Source: Paenibacillus paridis (lineage in GTDB: Bacteria > Bacillota > Bacilli > Paenibacillales > Paenibacillaceae). From it: 64,000 bases of DNA. The notes under the pieces were generated by a model, which was given only the letters and a program-made list of their open reading frames with translations, had not been told where the DNA came from and did no database searches. The position numbers and the translations under genes are program-made. Location of the stretch: positions 1 to 64,000 of the forward strand of contig NZ_VCIX01000085.1 in the NCBI RefSeq assembly GCF_006345825.1, in the 5' to 3' direction. Shown here piece after piece: positions 25,993 to 34,563 of the stretch; position 1 is the first letter of the stretch, and every line of letters begins with the position of its first letter.

Positions 25993-27474
25993 ATGAAAAA
26001 AGGTTCTTGGTTGGCCATTGTCCTTGTATTAGCTATTGCTCTTGCCGCTTGCGGCAACAATTCCGCTCCAGCTCCGGGCAGCGGCTCAGGGGGAGATGGC
26101 GAAGGCAATCCCAATCTCACGATGCTGATGCAGTACAGCCTGTTCGATCCGAACGCAGACCCGGTGGCTAAAAACATAGAAGAAGCGACCGGCTACAAAG
26201 TAACCTACGAAATGCTGCCGGCCGAAAGCTCTGACGAGAAGCTGAATTTGATGGTTGCGAACAAACAAAACTTCGATATTATGAAGCTGGGCTCTGCCCA
26301 GTTCTACAAGCTGGCAACGGCGGGCGCGCTGGAGCCGCTGAATGATCTGATCGATAGCCAAGGCCCTAACATCAAAGCGGCAATTAAAGAGGATTCATGG
26401 GAAAGCGTAACGATCGACGGCAAAATCTATGCTATACCGGAGACGGGCTCTGGCATTAGCGTAGGCGAGGAGCTCGTTGTCCGTCAGGATTGGATGGATG
26501 AACTGGGCTTGAAGCACCCGACAACGCCGGATGAGCTGTACGAGGTGTTGAAAGCGATCAAGAAGGCCAAAAACATTGTTCCATTAACGGGCACAAAGGA
26601 TTCCATTTATGGCGACATTGCAGCCGCATTCGGCGTGCTTAACGACTGGAACGATGTGGATGGCAAGCTGCTGCATAAAGCAGAGCTGCCGCAGATGAAA
26701 GAATTTTTGACTTATATGAACAAGCTCTACAGCGAAGGTCTGCTGGATTCGGAAATGCCGATCAATACGAGTGCGAAAGCGATAGAGAAGTTCTCCAGCG
26801 GCAATGCCGCGATGATCAAGCTGGCATGGTGGAGTGCTTCCAGCGGAGAGGCCGCCCTTGTCAAAAACTTTCCTGAAGCCAAAATTGGCATTATTCCTTA
26901 CTTAGTAGGCAAGGATGGCAAATCATCGATTGGCGTTAACTTGGCTACTACATGGTTTATTGCAATACCGAAGATATCCAAGCATAAGGAGCATGCGATC
27001 AAACTGCTCGATACCAAGCTGAAGAAGGATATCTTTATTAAGCTCGCCATTGGCGAGGAAGGCGTTCACCACGAAGTGAAGGATGGCAAATACTATCCGA
27101 TTCTACCTAAATTCAACGATGATTTGACCAATGCAAGCTCTTACATGACTGGGGTCAACGAATATGATTATCCGGCTTACTGGCAGGCGCGCGTACGGAA
27201 GGACCCTGTGCTGCAAAGCTACTATGAGGCGTTTCAGGAAAACGCGGCGAAAGGCAATATCGTCGTTGATCCGATGTCGATTGCACCGCCGATCGATGCG
27301 GTCTCCAAAAACAAGCAAAAGCTGACGAAGCTGCTGGACGACACGGTGCTGATGTATATCGCAGGTGCGCAATCTATCGACAGCTACGATACCTTCCTGA
27401 CGCAATGGATGGCCGAAGGCGGCGCAGAATCCGTCAAGGAAGCGAACGAGTGGTATCAAACCATTTCAAAATAA
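25993..27474 (+). CDS. Sugar ABC transporter substrate-binding lipoprotein
   Basis: This 493-residue binding protein has a short lipoprotein signal peptide (MKKGSWLAIVLVLAIALAAC, lipobox LAAC) and a Gly/Ser/Pro linker. GGAGGG lies eight bases before the ATG at 25993; an in-frame ATG/TTG start at 25960 would spoil the signal peptide. It is the third gene of the importer operon and the likely transport subunit. The downstream GHL10-like gene starts 110 bases later. Confidence 0.92.
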   Translation: MKKGSWLAIVLVLAIALAACGNNSAPAPGSGSGGDGEGNPNLTMLMQYSLFDPNADPVAKNIEEATGYKVTYEMLPAESSDEKLNLMVANKQNFDIMKLGSAQFYKLATAGALEPLNDLIDSQGPNIKAAIKEDSWESVTIDGKIYAIPETGSGISVGEELVVRQDWMDELGLKHPTTPDELYEVLKAIKKAKNIVPLTGTKDSIYGDIAAAFGVLNDWNDVDGKLLHKAELPQMKEFLTYMNKLYSEGLLDSEMPINTSAKAIEKFSSGNAAMIKLAWWSASSGEAALVKNFPEAKIGIIPYLVGKDGKSSIGVNLATTWFIAIPKISKHKEHAIKLLDTKLKKDIFIKLAIGEEGVHHEVKDGKYYPILPKFNDDLTNASSYMTGVNEYDYPAYWQARVRKDPVLQSYYEAFQENAAKGNIVVDPMSIAPPIDAVSKNKQKLTKLLDDTVLMYIAGAQSIDSYDTFLTQWMAEGGAESVKEANEWYQTISK

Positions 27475-27584
27475 TGGCTTGCTTATAGACGTAGGCTTGA
27501 TGGCAAAGGGGCAGCTGCGAATTGCAGGTGCCTCTTTGTCGCCTAGGCGAAATGCCCGGCATAACGGACTGAGGGGGAACAGAT

Positions 27585-29513
27585 TTGAACGAATCAATTA
27601 AGCCGCATAAAGGCAGTGAGGTGGATATGCTTGCTATCCATGCCGAAGTGGAAGCTGCGCCAGAGGATATTACGATTACATTAGAAGGGCCTCGGCACGC
27701 CATAACGGCTATCAACGCCATTCCTGAGGCCGAAGAGTGGCTTATCTTGTTTACAAGCGCATGGAGGGAATCGGTCACTGTTCCTGAGAATGGCGTTGCG
27801 GTGCAGGTGGGGGCAGGAAGCTTGGTTTTGCGCGTCGTTGATGAAGCGCCTGTCGGCTTCGCCCCGGCCTGGTCCGGCCCCACGATGCTAGACATCCCTG
27901 AGGGCGGTTATGTGCTTGTTGCCCTTGATCCTTTGTATGCTCCGGAAAGCAGCCGCTTCTTCTTGTCTACCTGCTTTAGAAAAGGAGACCGTATCAAGCT
28001 GCGCAAGGATGACGCCGTGACTAATCATCACGGGCTGGCAGGCGCTGCTGATCATGAAATCAGCATTTCTTTGAATCAGCCATCCGTTTATACGGAAACG
28101 CAGACTGTAACCACCATTACCGGTCATGTGAGCGGCGCCAACGTGGGTGAATTTCCGGCGCTAACGGTTAATGGCGAAGCTGCTGTTGTTGACGAGCAGG
28201 GTACTTTTGCCCATAAGCTGGAACTGGCGCTTGGCGTCAACTTTGTTGATGTGGAGGTCAAAACGGAGAACGAAACCTCAGTTGCACGAAGCTTGGCGGT
28301 CTTTTCTAAAAGCCGGACTGAGAAGAAGCAGAGAATTATCCTTTGGGTCGATCAGAGAGCCAACAGCGGGAAGCTGCAGACAGCGGGCGCAGTAAGAGAA
28401 CTGCTGGAGCGGGCAAAACAAGCGGGCGTTACGGATATTGCGCTTGACGTTAAAGGGGTGGAGGGATACGTTTCTTACTTAAAAAATCCGCTGACGAGCC
28501 GTCCCCACATGAGTGAATTGGTAAACGATGGGCAGGGAATTCCTTATCCCAAGCTGGATTTGCTGCAGATTTTTATAGAAGAGGGGCATCGTCTTGGACT
28601 AGCTATTCATGCATCCATGAATGTATTTGCAGAAGGCTCCATTGTACGCGGACAATATGCGATTCTAAATGAGCATTCGGAATGGGAGGAAATGGTTTAC
28701 AAGCATCAGGATGAAGGCGCGATCAATCGGCAGCGAGACAGCTCGGCTCCGGGTTTGGTTGCGTTTGCCAACCCATTGAATGAGAAGGTGCGCGAGCATC
28801 AATTGGCTGCTTTCCGGGAAGTGATTTCCGGCTATCAAGTGGATGGCATTATTTTGGACCGGGGCAGATACGATAACGCAACGGCGGACTTCAGTCCTTT
28901 GACACGAAGCCGCTTTGAGGCTTATTTGGCGGAAAGAGGCAAGCGGCTTCATCGTTGGCCTGAGGATATACTCGAATACGAAGGCAATACGAGAATAGAT
29001 GGTCCGTTGATTTTGGACTGGTGGGCTTTCCGTGCTGGCGTCATAACTGCTTTTGTTGCGGAGGCCAAGGAGATGGTGGACGACCATAATCGACAGAGGG
29101 GAAGCGAAGTTTTATTGTCTGCCTACGTGGGGTCTTGGTTTGATGCCTATTACGTCAACGGTGCAAACTGGGCCAGCCCTGATTTTCAATATGATAGCCG
29201 CCTTCAGTTTCAGGAGGGCTCCGTTTATACCAAGGACTACCGAGGCACGGGCTATGTCCGGCACTTGGATCTCCTCATGATTGGTACGTATCAGGATACG
29301 CTGGCCGAGGTGGAGAAATATATGGCGGTTGGCAACATTGCAACAGGAGGGGAAGTTCCGTTATATGCGGGTATTTCCCTTAATCAAATGAATAGCGCCG
29401 AGCTGCAGCGCGAGGTATTCCGTTCGGCCCTCCGGTACACAGACGGGCTCATGCTGTTTGATGCCTCGCATGTCGATTGGGATACTCTTAACCGGTCATT
29501 AAAGAGAGAATAA
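27585..29513 (+). CDS. GHL10-like putative glycosidase with N-terminal beta domains
   Basis: This 642-residue protein starts with TTG after GAGGGGGAA. Residues about 1-130 form an uncharacterised beta-rich domain and about 150-245 an Ig-like region. From about 250 it carries a family-10-like TIM barrel (DUF187/GHL10 type) with IILWVDQRANSG, VDGIILDRGRYDN and LDLLMIGTYQDT strands. Asp and Glu residues at the strand ends could be catalytic. No signal peptide is visible, which is unusual because many relatives are secreted. It closes the importer operon and may process the imported sugar chain. Activity is inferred only. Confidence 0.7.
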   Translation: MNESIKPHKGSEVDMLAIHAEVEAAPEDITITLEGPRHAITAINAIPEAEEWLILFTSAWRESVTVPENGVAVQVGAGSLVLRVVDEAPVGFAPAWSGPTMLDIPEGGYVLVALDPLYAPESSRFFLSTCFRKGDRIKLRKDDAVTNHHGLAGAADHEISISLNQPSVYTETQTVTTITGHVSGANVGEFPALTVNGEAAVVDEQGTFAHKLELALGVNFVDVEVKTENETSVARSLAVFSKSRTEKKQRIILWVDQRANSGKLQTAGAVRELLERAKQAGVTDIALDVKGVEGYVSYLKNPLTSRPHMSELVNDGQGIPYPKLDLLQIFIEEGHRLGLAIHASMNVFAEGSIVRGQYAILNEHSEWEEMVYKHQDEGAINRQRDSSAPGLVAFANPLNEKVREHQLAAFREVISGYQVDGIILDRGRYDNATADFSPLTRSRFEAYLAERGKRLHRWPEDILEYEGNTRIDGPLILDWWAFRAGVITAFVAEAKEMVDDHNRQRGSEVLLSAYVGSWFDAYYVNGANWASPDFQYDSRLQFQEGSVYTKDYRGTGYVRHLDLLMIGTYQDTLAEVEKYMAVGNIATGGEVPLYAGISLNQMNSAELQREVFRSALRYTDGLMLFDASHVDWDTLNRSLKRE

Positions 29514-29536
29514 GCGATGTTGCAATAAAACAGTAA

Positions 29537-29710
29537 CTTTTCCTAGGCAAGCTAGACGCAACCATAAACGGAAATCCCGTAAAGGTGCCGGCTCCCGTGC
29601 AAGCAATAAAAGGGAAAACGCTCATTCCTCTTCGTTTTGTTGCACAAGCGATGGGCACAAGTGTACTATGGGATGGGAAGAATCAACAGGTTCTGATTAC
29701 GACGAAATGA
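29537..29710 (+). pseudogene. Orphan copper-amine-oxidase-N-like domain stump
   Basis: An open stretch without a start codon encodes about 57 residues ending in a TGA at 29708-29710. The translation contains INGNPVKV, GKTLIPLRFVAQAMG and VLWDGKNQQVLITTK, the hallmark of the Cu_amine_oxidN1-type stalk domain common at the ends of secreted Paenibacillus proteins. It is not in frame with the preceding gene. It is probably the broken C-terminus of a secreted protein that once lay here. Confidence 0.75.
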
Positions 29711-29767
29711 TTTTTGAGAAACCTAATCTCCATATGGTTGAATAGTAACCCCAAAGGATGGTAGCCG

Positions 29768-30649
29768 ATGCAGACGATTCAAAACGCCACTCAGACGAAT
29801 GAGCGAAAGGTGACAAGCCTTCTCGAATGCCTTGACGTAAAGAATGGCGAGCGCAAGGTGCTTGCTGTATTTGACCAATTAATTGAAGCGCCGAATTGGA
29901 CTCAAGACGGCCAATCGCTAATTTACAACAGCGGCGGGCTTTTATATTCCTTTGAGCTTGCAACCGGCACAAGTAATGCTATCGATTCCGGCTATGCGAA
30001 TCAATGTAATAATGACCATGTCTTATCGCCGGATCGCAATCAAATTGCGGTTAGTCACCATTCGAAGGAGGATGGCCAATCGCGCATTTATATATTTCCT
30101 TTTGAAGGGGGCCATCCGACGCTGATTACGGCGCTTGCACCGAGTTATCTCCATGGCTGGTCGCCTGACGGGCAGACGCTGGCCTATTGCGCGGAACGGA
30201 AGGGACAGTACGACATTTATACGATCCCAGCGGCAGGGGGAGTAGAAACCCAACTAACGGATACTGCTGGACTCGATGATGGTCCTGAATATTCGCCAGA
30301 TGGGCGCCATATTTGGTTCAATTCGACAAGGTCGGGTCTAATGCAGCTGTGGCGGATGAATGCCGATGGCAGCGAGCAGACGCAAATGACCTTCGATGAG
30401 AGCAATAGCTGGTTCCCGCATGTGTCGCCAGATGGGGAATCGGTTGCTTATCTAACCTATCGCAAGGATGACGTTGCGCCAAATGACCACCCGGCGAACA
30501 AAAACGTAGAGATTCGAATCATGCCGATCCATGGCGGAGAGTACCGCACGCTTGCCGAGCTGTTTGGCGGACAAGGCACCATTAATGTGAATTCTTGGTC
30601 GCCTGATTCTACTAAACTTGCGTTCGTCAGTTACCGCCTGGGTGAATAG
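29768..30649 (+). CDS. TolB-like beta-propeller protein
   Basis: This 293-residue protein is built from PD40/WD40-like repeats. [39 protein letters not shown] and [11 protein letters not shown] mark successive blades. AAAGGATGG precedes the ATG. There is no signal peptide, so it should be cytoplasmic, unlike the periplasmic TolB of Gram-negatives. Similar proteins accompany sugar-use clusters and may bind a ligand or have lyase-like activity. No catalytic residues are evident, so I leave the function open. Confidence 0.75.
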   Translation: MQTIQNATQTNERKVTSLLECLDVKNGERKVLAVFDQLIEAPNWTQDGQSLIYNSGGLLYSFELATGTSNAIDSGYANQCNNDHVLSPDRNQIAVSHHSKEDGQSRIYIFPFEGGHPTLITALAPSYLHGWSPDGQTLAYCAERKGQYDIYTIPAAGGVETQLTDTAGLDDGPEYSPDGRHIWFNSTRSGLMQLWRMNADGSEQTQMTFDESNSWFPHVSPDGESVAYLTYRKDDVAPNDHPANKNVEIRIMPIHGGEYRTLAELFGGQGTINVNSWSPDSTKLAFVSYRLGE

Positions 30650-30709
30650 TGCGTCAGGAATCCCTTGTATGCCTCTAGAATCGGGTTACGAAGCTTGCCT
30701 TGTACAACA

Positions 30710-30760
30710 AAAGCGTCAGTCTCCGACATGGAATTTCGTGCGGAACTGACGCTTTATTTG
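30710..30760. terminator. Terminator between convergent genes
   Basis: AAGCGTCAGT (30711-30720) pairs with ACTGACGCTT (30745-30754), with inner TCCG/CGGA pairing, and is followed by TATTTG. It lies between the propeller gene and the convergent NmrA-like gene and may serve both. Confidence 0.75.
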
Positions 30761-30830
30761 ATTGCGAATGAACTAGTGTACAGAACGGACGGATATTTGA
30801 TGGCGAGTGGAGGTGGTGCAACCTTTTTGC

Positions 30831-31724
30831 TTATTTAAAAATGCCATGATTAACCGCTTGCTGAATCCATGCTTCTGTTGATGTAACACTAAGGTCCGGA
30901 AAGCGGAATGAAGCTGGAACGTCAGGAAGAGGCATGCTCTCGCAGTTGGTTTGAATCCAGCTATATAGTCCTGCAAGACCCGCGCTTGTTTCTGCTCCGA
31001 GCAGGGGCGTAAGCGCTGCTTTAAAGTCATCGATGGCAAGGGCGTGGAAGCTCACGGGCCGGTTGAGCGCCTTGCTGAAGAGCTCTGCCAGCTGATTTCC
31101 GCTTAATGCTTCGGAACCATGGATTTGAATGGTTTGTCCAGCCAGCTCGGGATGCTTTATAGCATGCCGAGCGTACGCTGCGGCATCTTCAATACTCACC
31201 CAAGAGAGGGGCTGCTGCGCCGGTATCGGATAAGCAAGCACATTTCCTTGCAAGATCCCCGGCAGGCAAAGGTTTTCCAAATACAGCGTAGGCTGCAAGA
31301 AGATGAACGGCAAGCCGCTACGGCGAACAGCGTCCTTAAGCTCCCGTTTGATTTCTATCGCTGCGGCATCCGTTACGTGTTCTGGAACAAAGACATTCGT
31401 ATTTACGACGAGAAGCTGAACCCTGGCTATCACGGCTGCCTCGACCGCATGCTTGATATAGCTACGAACCTGATGCAAATGAAAATTAACCGGAAGCTGC
31501 AAATAAACCATATCGATATTGGCATGAGCCTGAACGAGGCTGTCCAATTGGCTAAGCTCTCCGATCATGGGATGAATACCCGCAGAGCGAAGCTGGCTTG
31601 CTTTGTCATTTGAACGTGCGATGGCATAAACTTCATACCCATCCTCAATTAACTTTTTCGCTACGGCGCCTCCTTGAACGCCTGCTGCTCCGTATACCAA
31701 AACCTTCTTTTTTGCTTCTGACAT
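30831..31724 (-). CDS. NmrA-like NAD(P)-binding protein
   Basis: This 297-residue atypical short-chain dehydrogenase of the NmrA/HSCARG type has the N-terminal motif VLVYGAAGVQGGAVAKKL for the dinucleotide. It lacks a canonical YxxxK catalytic pair, as in NmrA relatives that sense NAD(P) redox state or reduce quinones (QOR2-like). GAGAGGAAG precedes the ATG. It is transcribed divergently from an HxlR regulator, which probably controls it in response to electrophiles or quinones. Confidence 0.85.
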   Translation of the reverse strand: MSEAKKKVLVYGAAGVQGGAVAKKLIEDGYEVYAIARSNDKASQLRSAGIHPMIGELSQLDSLVQAHANIDMVYLQLPVNFHLHQVRSYIKHAVEAAVIARVQLLVVNTNVFVPEHVTDAAAIEIKRELKDAVRRSGLPFIFLQPTLYLENLCLPGILQGNVLAYPIPAQQPLSWVSIEDAAAYARHAIKHPELAGQTIQIHGSEALSGNQLAELFSKALNRPVSFHALAIDDFKAALTPLLGAETSAGLAGLYSWIQTNCESMPLPDVPASFRFPDLSVTSTEAWIQQAVNHGIFK

Positions 31725-31878
31725 GATGAACTTCCTCTCTGTATTTTATTTTTGGGAAAGCTATTAAAGGGTGTTTCGTTATGCTATAACCATATTAGTG
31801 GATAGATTTTGTTAGCGTAAGTACGCACATTTTTTATATGTAGTATCATTTTTTATACCGAAATGGAGAATAGCTCAA

Positions 31879-32238
31879 ATGGAAAAACCACCAACGACAT
31901 GCCCTGTTGAGGTTGCGGTGAAGCTGATTGGCGGCAAGTGGAAAATCGTCATTTTATATCAGCTTGCCTATCATGGGCCGAAGCGGTTCAATGAGCTTCG
32001 AAGAATATTTCCCGAGGTGACCCAGCGGATGCTGACCCTGCAGCTCCGTGAGCTGGAGGAGGATGGCATTATTGTCCGCAAGGTGTACCATGAGGTGCCT
32101 CCCAAAGTAGAATATTATTTATCGGAGCTTGGGACGAGCATCTTGCCTGTGTTGCTTCAGCTGCAGGATTGGGGACTGTACTATATGGAGCAGAAGAAAA
32201 CAGAGCCTTCTCCATCGCAGGATATGCCGTCTACATAA
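31879..32238 (+). CDS. HxlR-family transcriptional regulator with N-terminal Cys
   Basis: This 119-residue winged-helix repressor carries the family core LIGGKWKIVILYQL and [20 protein letters not shown] cysteine at residue 8 (TTCPVE) is in the position of the redox-sensing cysteine of YodB and HypR. It is transcribed away from the NmrA-like gene across a 154-base gap. It likely represses that gene and itself until thiol oxidation or quinone modification. Regulation is inferred from the arrangement. Confidence 0.9.
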   Translation: MEKPPTTCPVEVAVKLIGGKWKIVILYQLAYHGPKRFNELRRIFPEVTQRMLTLQLRELEEDGIIVRKVYHEVPPKVEYYLSELGTSILPVLLQLQDWGLYYMEQKKTEPSPSQDMPST

Positions 32239-32282
32239 ATGGAAACCGAATGCAAGGAAAGTTGAGAAGTTCTCTGAATTGG

Positions 32283-32319
32283 AAAAAAGAACGGCTGCTT
32301 GCAAGCAGCCGTTCTTTTG
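32283..32319. terminator. Bidirectional terminator between convergent genes
   Basis: A perfect 26-bp palindrome (32289-32314, core GGCTGCTTGCAAGCAGCC) is flanked by AAAAAA on the left and TTTT on the right, so it can stop transcription from both sides. Confidence 0.92.
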
Positions 32320-32327
32320 GCCTTGAT

Positions 32328-33056
32328 TTATCGCAAAATATAACCGCCATCAGGGAACAGCGTGCTGCCGGTCGTATAGCCATTTGTCATCAGGTAGATC
32401 GTCGTGTGGGCAGCTTCATCGGCGTGGCCGATTTTGCCGAGCAGATTGATCTTGGCATACTCATCATAGGACTGTTCCCTTACTTCCTGCGCAGCGCCTT
32501 CCCAATTAAAAGCGGTTCGGATGGTGCCAGGGGAAATAACATTGACCCGAACCGGCGCTAGCTCCACGGCGAGCGCCTTGCCAAGGCTTTCGATAGCCCC
32601 GTTGCATGCGGCATAAGAGGCGCCTCCCGAGAGGGGGCGTTGGCCGAAGGCCCCTGACATCAGCACGATGGAGCCGCCAGGGCGGATAAACGGAGCTGCA
32701 TATTTCGTTGCATTGTATTGCGGCCAAAACTTGGCGTTAAAGCAGCTATGAGCGGTCTCGGCATCAGACGATAGGGGGCCTCTAACATAGGAGGCACCCG
32801 GTGTGAACAAATGGTCAAAGGAACCTAGCTTTTCGAAAAATGATTTCAGCTGCTGTTCATCCCGGTTATCGAGCACATAGGCTGTCAATTCGTCTGATGC
32901 TAAATATTGCTTTGCTTGGTTCAAACGCTCTTCAGACCGTCCGGCTATAACTACATAGGCCCCTTGCTCTAAGGCTTGTTTTGCGGTAGCAAGGCCTATG
33001 CCAGAGCTCCCTCCAATAATGATAATCCGTTGGTTACGCAATGATAAATTTGCCAT
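32328..33056 (-). CDS. Short-chain dehydrogenase/reductase
   Basis: This 242-residue classical SDR has the cofactor motif GGSSGIGLATA near residue 15 and the active-site Tyr in ASYAACNG. A Ser lies ahead of it in VLMSGAFG. The YAACN motif replaces the usual YxxxK lysine with Asn, so catalysis may be altered. GGAGGAGA precedes the ATG. It is transcribed divergently from the HxlR regulator at 33291. The substrate is unknown. Confidence 0.87.
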   Translation of the reverse strand: MANLSLRNQRIIIIGGSSGIGLATAKQALEQGAYVVIAGRSEERLNQAKQYLASDELTAYVLDNRDEQQLKSFFEKLGSFDHLFTPGASYVRGPLSSDAETAHSCFNAKFWPQYNATKYAAPFIRPGGSIVLMSGAFGQRPLSGGASYAACNGAIESLGKALAVELAPVRVNVISPGTIRTAFNWEGAAQEVREQSYDEYAKINLLGKIGHADEAAHTTIYLMTNGYTTGSTLFPDGGYILR

Positions 33057-33290
33057 GATGTGTATTCTCCTCCATTTCTACAGAACGGTCTTCTCGCCTC
33101 GGCTTTATTTCATATGAATGGATCTAATGGATATCGTAGTCCATTATTCGCTAAAAAAAGAAAGCTGCCAAGTACGCATTTCATTCGTACTAGGTCACAA
33201 ATTTCGTACTATTTGTTGTGAAGCGCTCTGCCGTGGATAACGTGCAAAAGTCCAGGTTGTTCGGTATGATAAATAAGAGGAGGTGTTTAG

Positions 33291-33653
33291 ATGGAGAGAG
33301 GTTTGAAGGAGCCTAGATTGAAGGGCGTGCTGACTACTTTGGAAATGATCGGCGGAAAATGGAAGCCGCTCATTCTATTTATATTGCTCATAGATGGAAC
33401 CAAACGCTTTGGTGAGCTTAGGCGTCTCATACCGGATGTCTCCCAGGGAACGCTGGCGAAGCAGCTGCGCGAACTGGAGGAGGATCAGCTCATTACCCGA
33501 GAGGTTTTTCAGGAAATACCGCCACGAGTGGAATATAGCATTTCGGAGCATGGAAAAACGCTGACCGCCGTATTGGACAGCATGTGCGGCTGGGGAAGAA
33601 AGCACCAAGCCTTTGTGGAGGATACGACGGTCGTTCTTGGAGCGGACGGTTAA
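33291..33653 (+). CDS. HxlR-family transcriptional regulator
   Basis: This 120-residue winged-helix protein has the core [15 protein letters not shown] and [29 protein letters not shown] lies just before the ATG. Unlike the paralogue at 31879, it lacks a cysteine before the first helix; its single Cys is near the C-terminus (MCGWG). It is divergent from the SDR gene and likely regulates it. It converges with the GH25 gene, whose stop lies 12 bases beyond. Confidence 0.9.
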   Translation: MERGLKEPRLKGVLTTLEMIGGKWKPLILFILLIDGTKRFGELRRLIPDVSQGTLAKQLRELEEDQLITREVFQEIPPRVEYSISEHGKTLTAVLDSMCGWGRKHQAFVEDTTVVLGADG

Positions 33654-33664
33654 CGGTTCGCTGG

Positions 33665-34378
33665 CTATGCTTTGAATTTTGCGTTGAAGGCAGCTTGATT
33701 TCCGTTAAATACGTTAATGTCGACATAGGCATCAATGCCGTCGATTCGTCCCCGATTGCAATATTGCCAAAATAGCCAATCCCGTTTATTTTTCAAAGCC
33801 GGATGCTTGACGATGTCGCGAATCCAAATCTCGTATTCTTCAAAATCGCTGCCGATGTACATGTTAAACGTATCATAGGTGACATATAAAATCGGCTTTT
33901 TCCTATAAATCTCTTCTAGCTTTGTGCCCATCGCCCGTATTTCCTTCTGGATCGTTGCAACAGGATGAGTAAGAGCGATTTCGATATCAAGCACAGGCGG
34001 GAGGCTGGCTTCCTCAATAGGCACGACCTTTATAAAATGGTCTGCTTGCTCGGCTCCCGAGCTTCTGGCAGAGAAAAAATGATAGGCGCCGACTAGCAGG
34101 CCGTTTGCTTTAGCAAGCTCCCAGTTTTTCTGGAACGTGTTATCGGTATAATCATGTCCTTCTGTTGCTTTCATGTAGGCAAATTGGTATTTTTCCATCG
34201 CCCCAATTGTTTTCCAGTTGATATTGCCTTGATAATGGGATACGTCGAGCCCCCTCACTTTATAGCTCATTGCAAATACGCTATTGTGCCAGATGATGCC
34301 TTTGTACTCCAATACTCCAAAAATCAATAAAAATCCTAGAAAAACTAAGATGGCTCTTTTTATTCTTTTTGCTCTCAT
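33665..34378 (-). CDS. GH25 (Lyz-like) muramidase with N-terminal membrane anchor
   Basis: This 237-residue protein has a basic N-terminus, one hydrophobic segment (about residues 9-25) and a glycoside hydrolase 25 domain. RGLDVSHYQGNINW carries the first catalytic Asp, AYMKATEG the conserved Glu region, and LPPVLDIEIA the further Asp/Glu pair. It would cut peptidoglycan outside the membrane as an anchored or secreted lysozyme. The start is preceded on the coding strand by a run of nine G followed by TGG, which serves as the ribosome site. Confidence 0.9.
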   Translation of the reverse strand: MRAKRIKRAILVFLGFLLIFGVLEYKGIIWHNSVFAMSYKVRGLDVSHYQGNINWKTIGAMEKYQFAYMKATEGHDYTDNTFQKNWELAKANGLLVGAYHFFSARSSGAEQADHFIKVVPIEEASLPPVLDIEIALTHPVATIQKEIRAMGTKLEEIYRKKPILYVTYDTFNMYIGSDFEEYEIWIRDIVKHPALKNKRDWLFWQYCNRGRIDGIDAYVDINVFNGNQAAFNAKFKA

Positions 34379-34507
34379 GGTTCCACCCCCCCCCGAAATA
34401 TTACCAGCTTATCCCATGACGCTCTTTGCAAGGATAAAGTTGCTCAAATAAGAAGAAACGCCTTGAACTTCCTTTAGACGCTTACAAACTTATACATACT
34501 TATAGTT

Positions 34508-34540
34508 ACAAAAAAAAACCGCCAAGCAAGCTTGGCGGCC
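34508..34540 (-). terminator. Terminator of the oligoendopeptidase gene
   Basis: On the minus strand CCGCCAAGC and GCTTGGCGG form a 9-bp stem with a 2-base loop, followed by nine or more T. It lies 25 bases after the peptidase stop. Confidence 0.92.
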
Positions 34541-34563
34541 ATTCATTTGGTGCTAGTGTTTTC

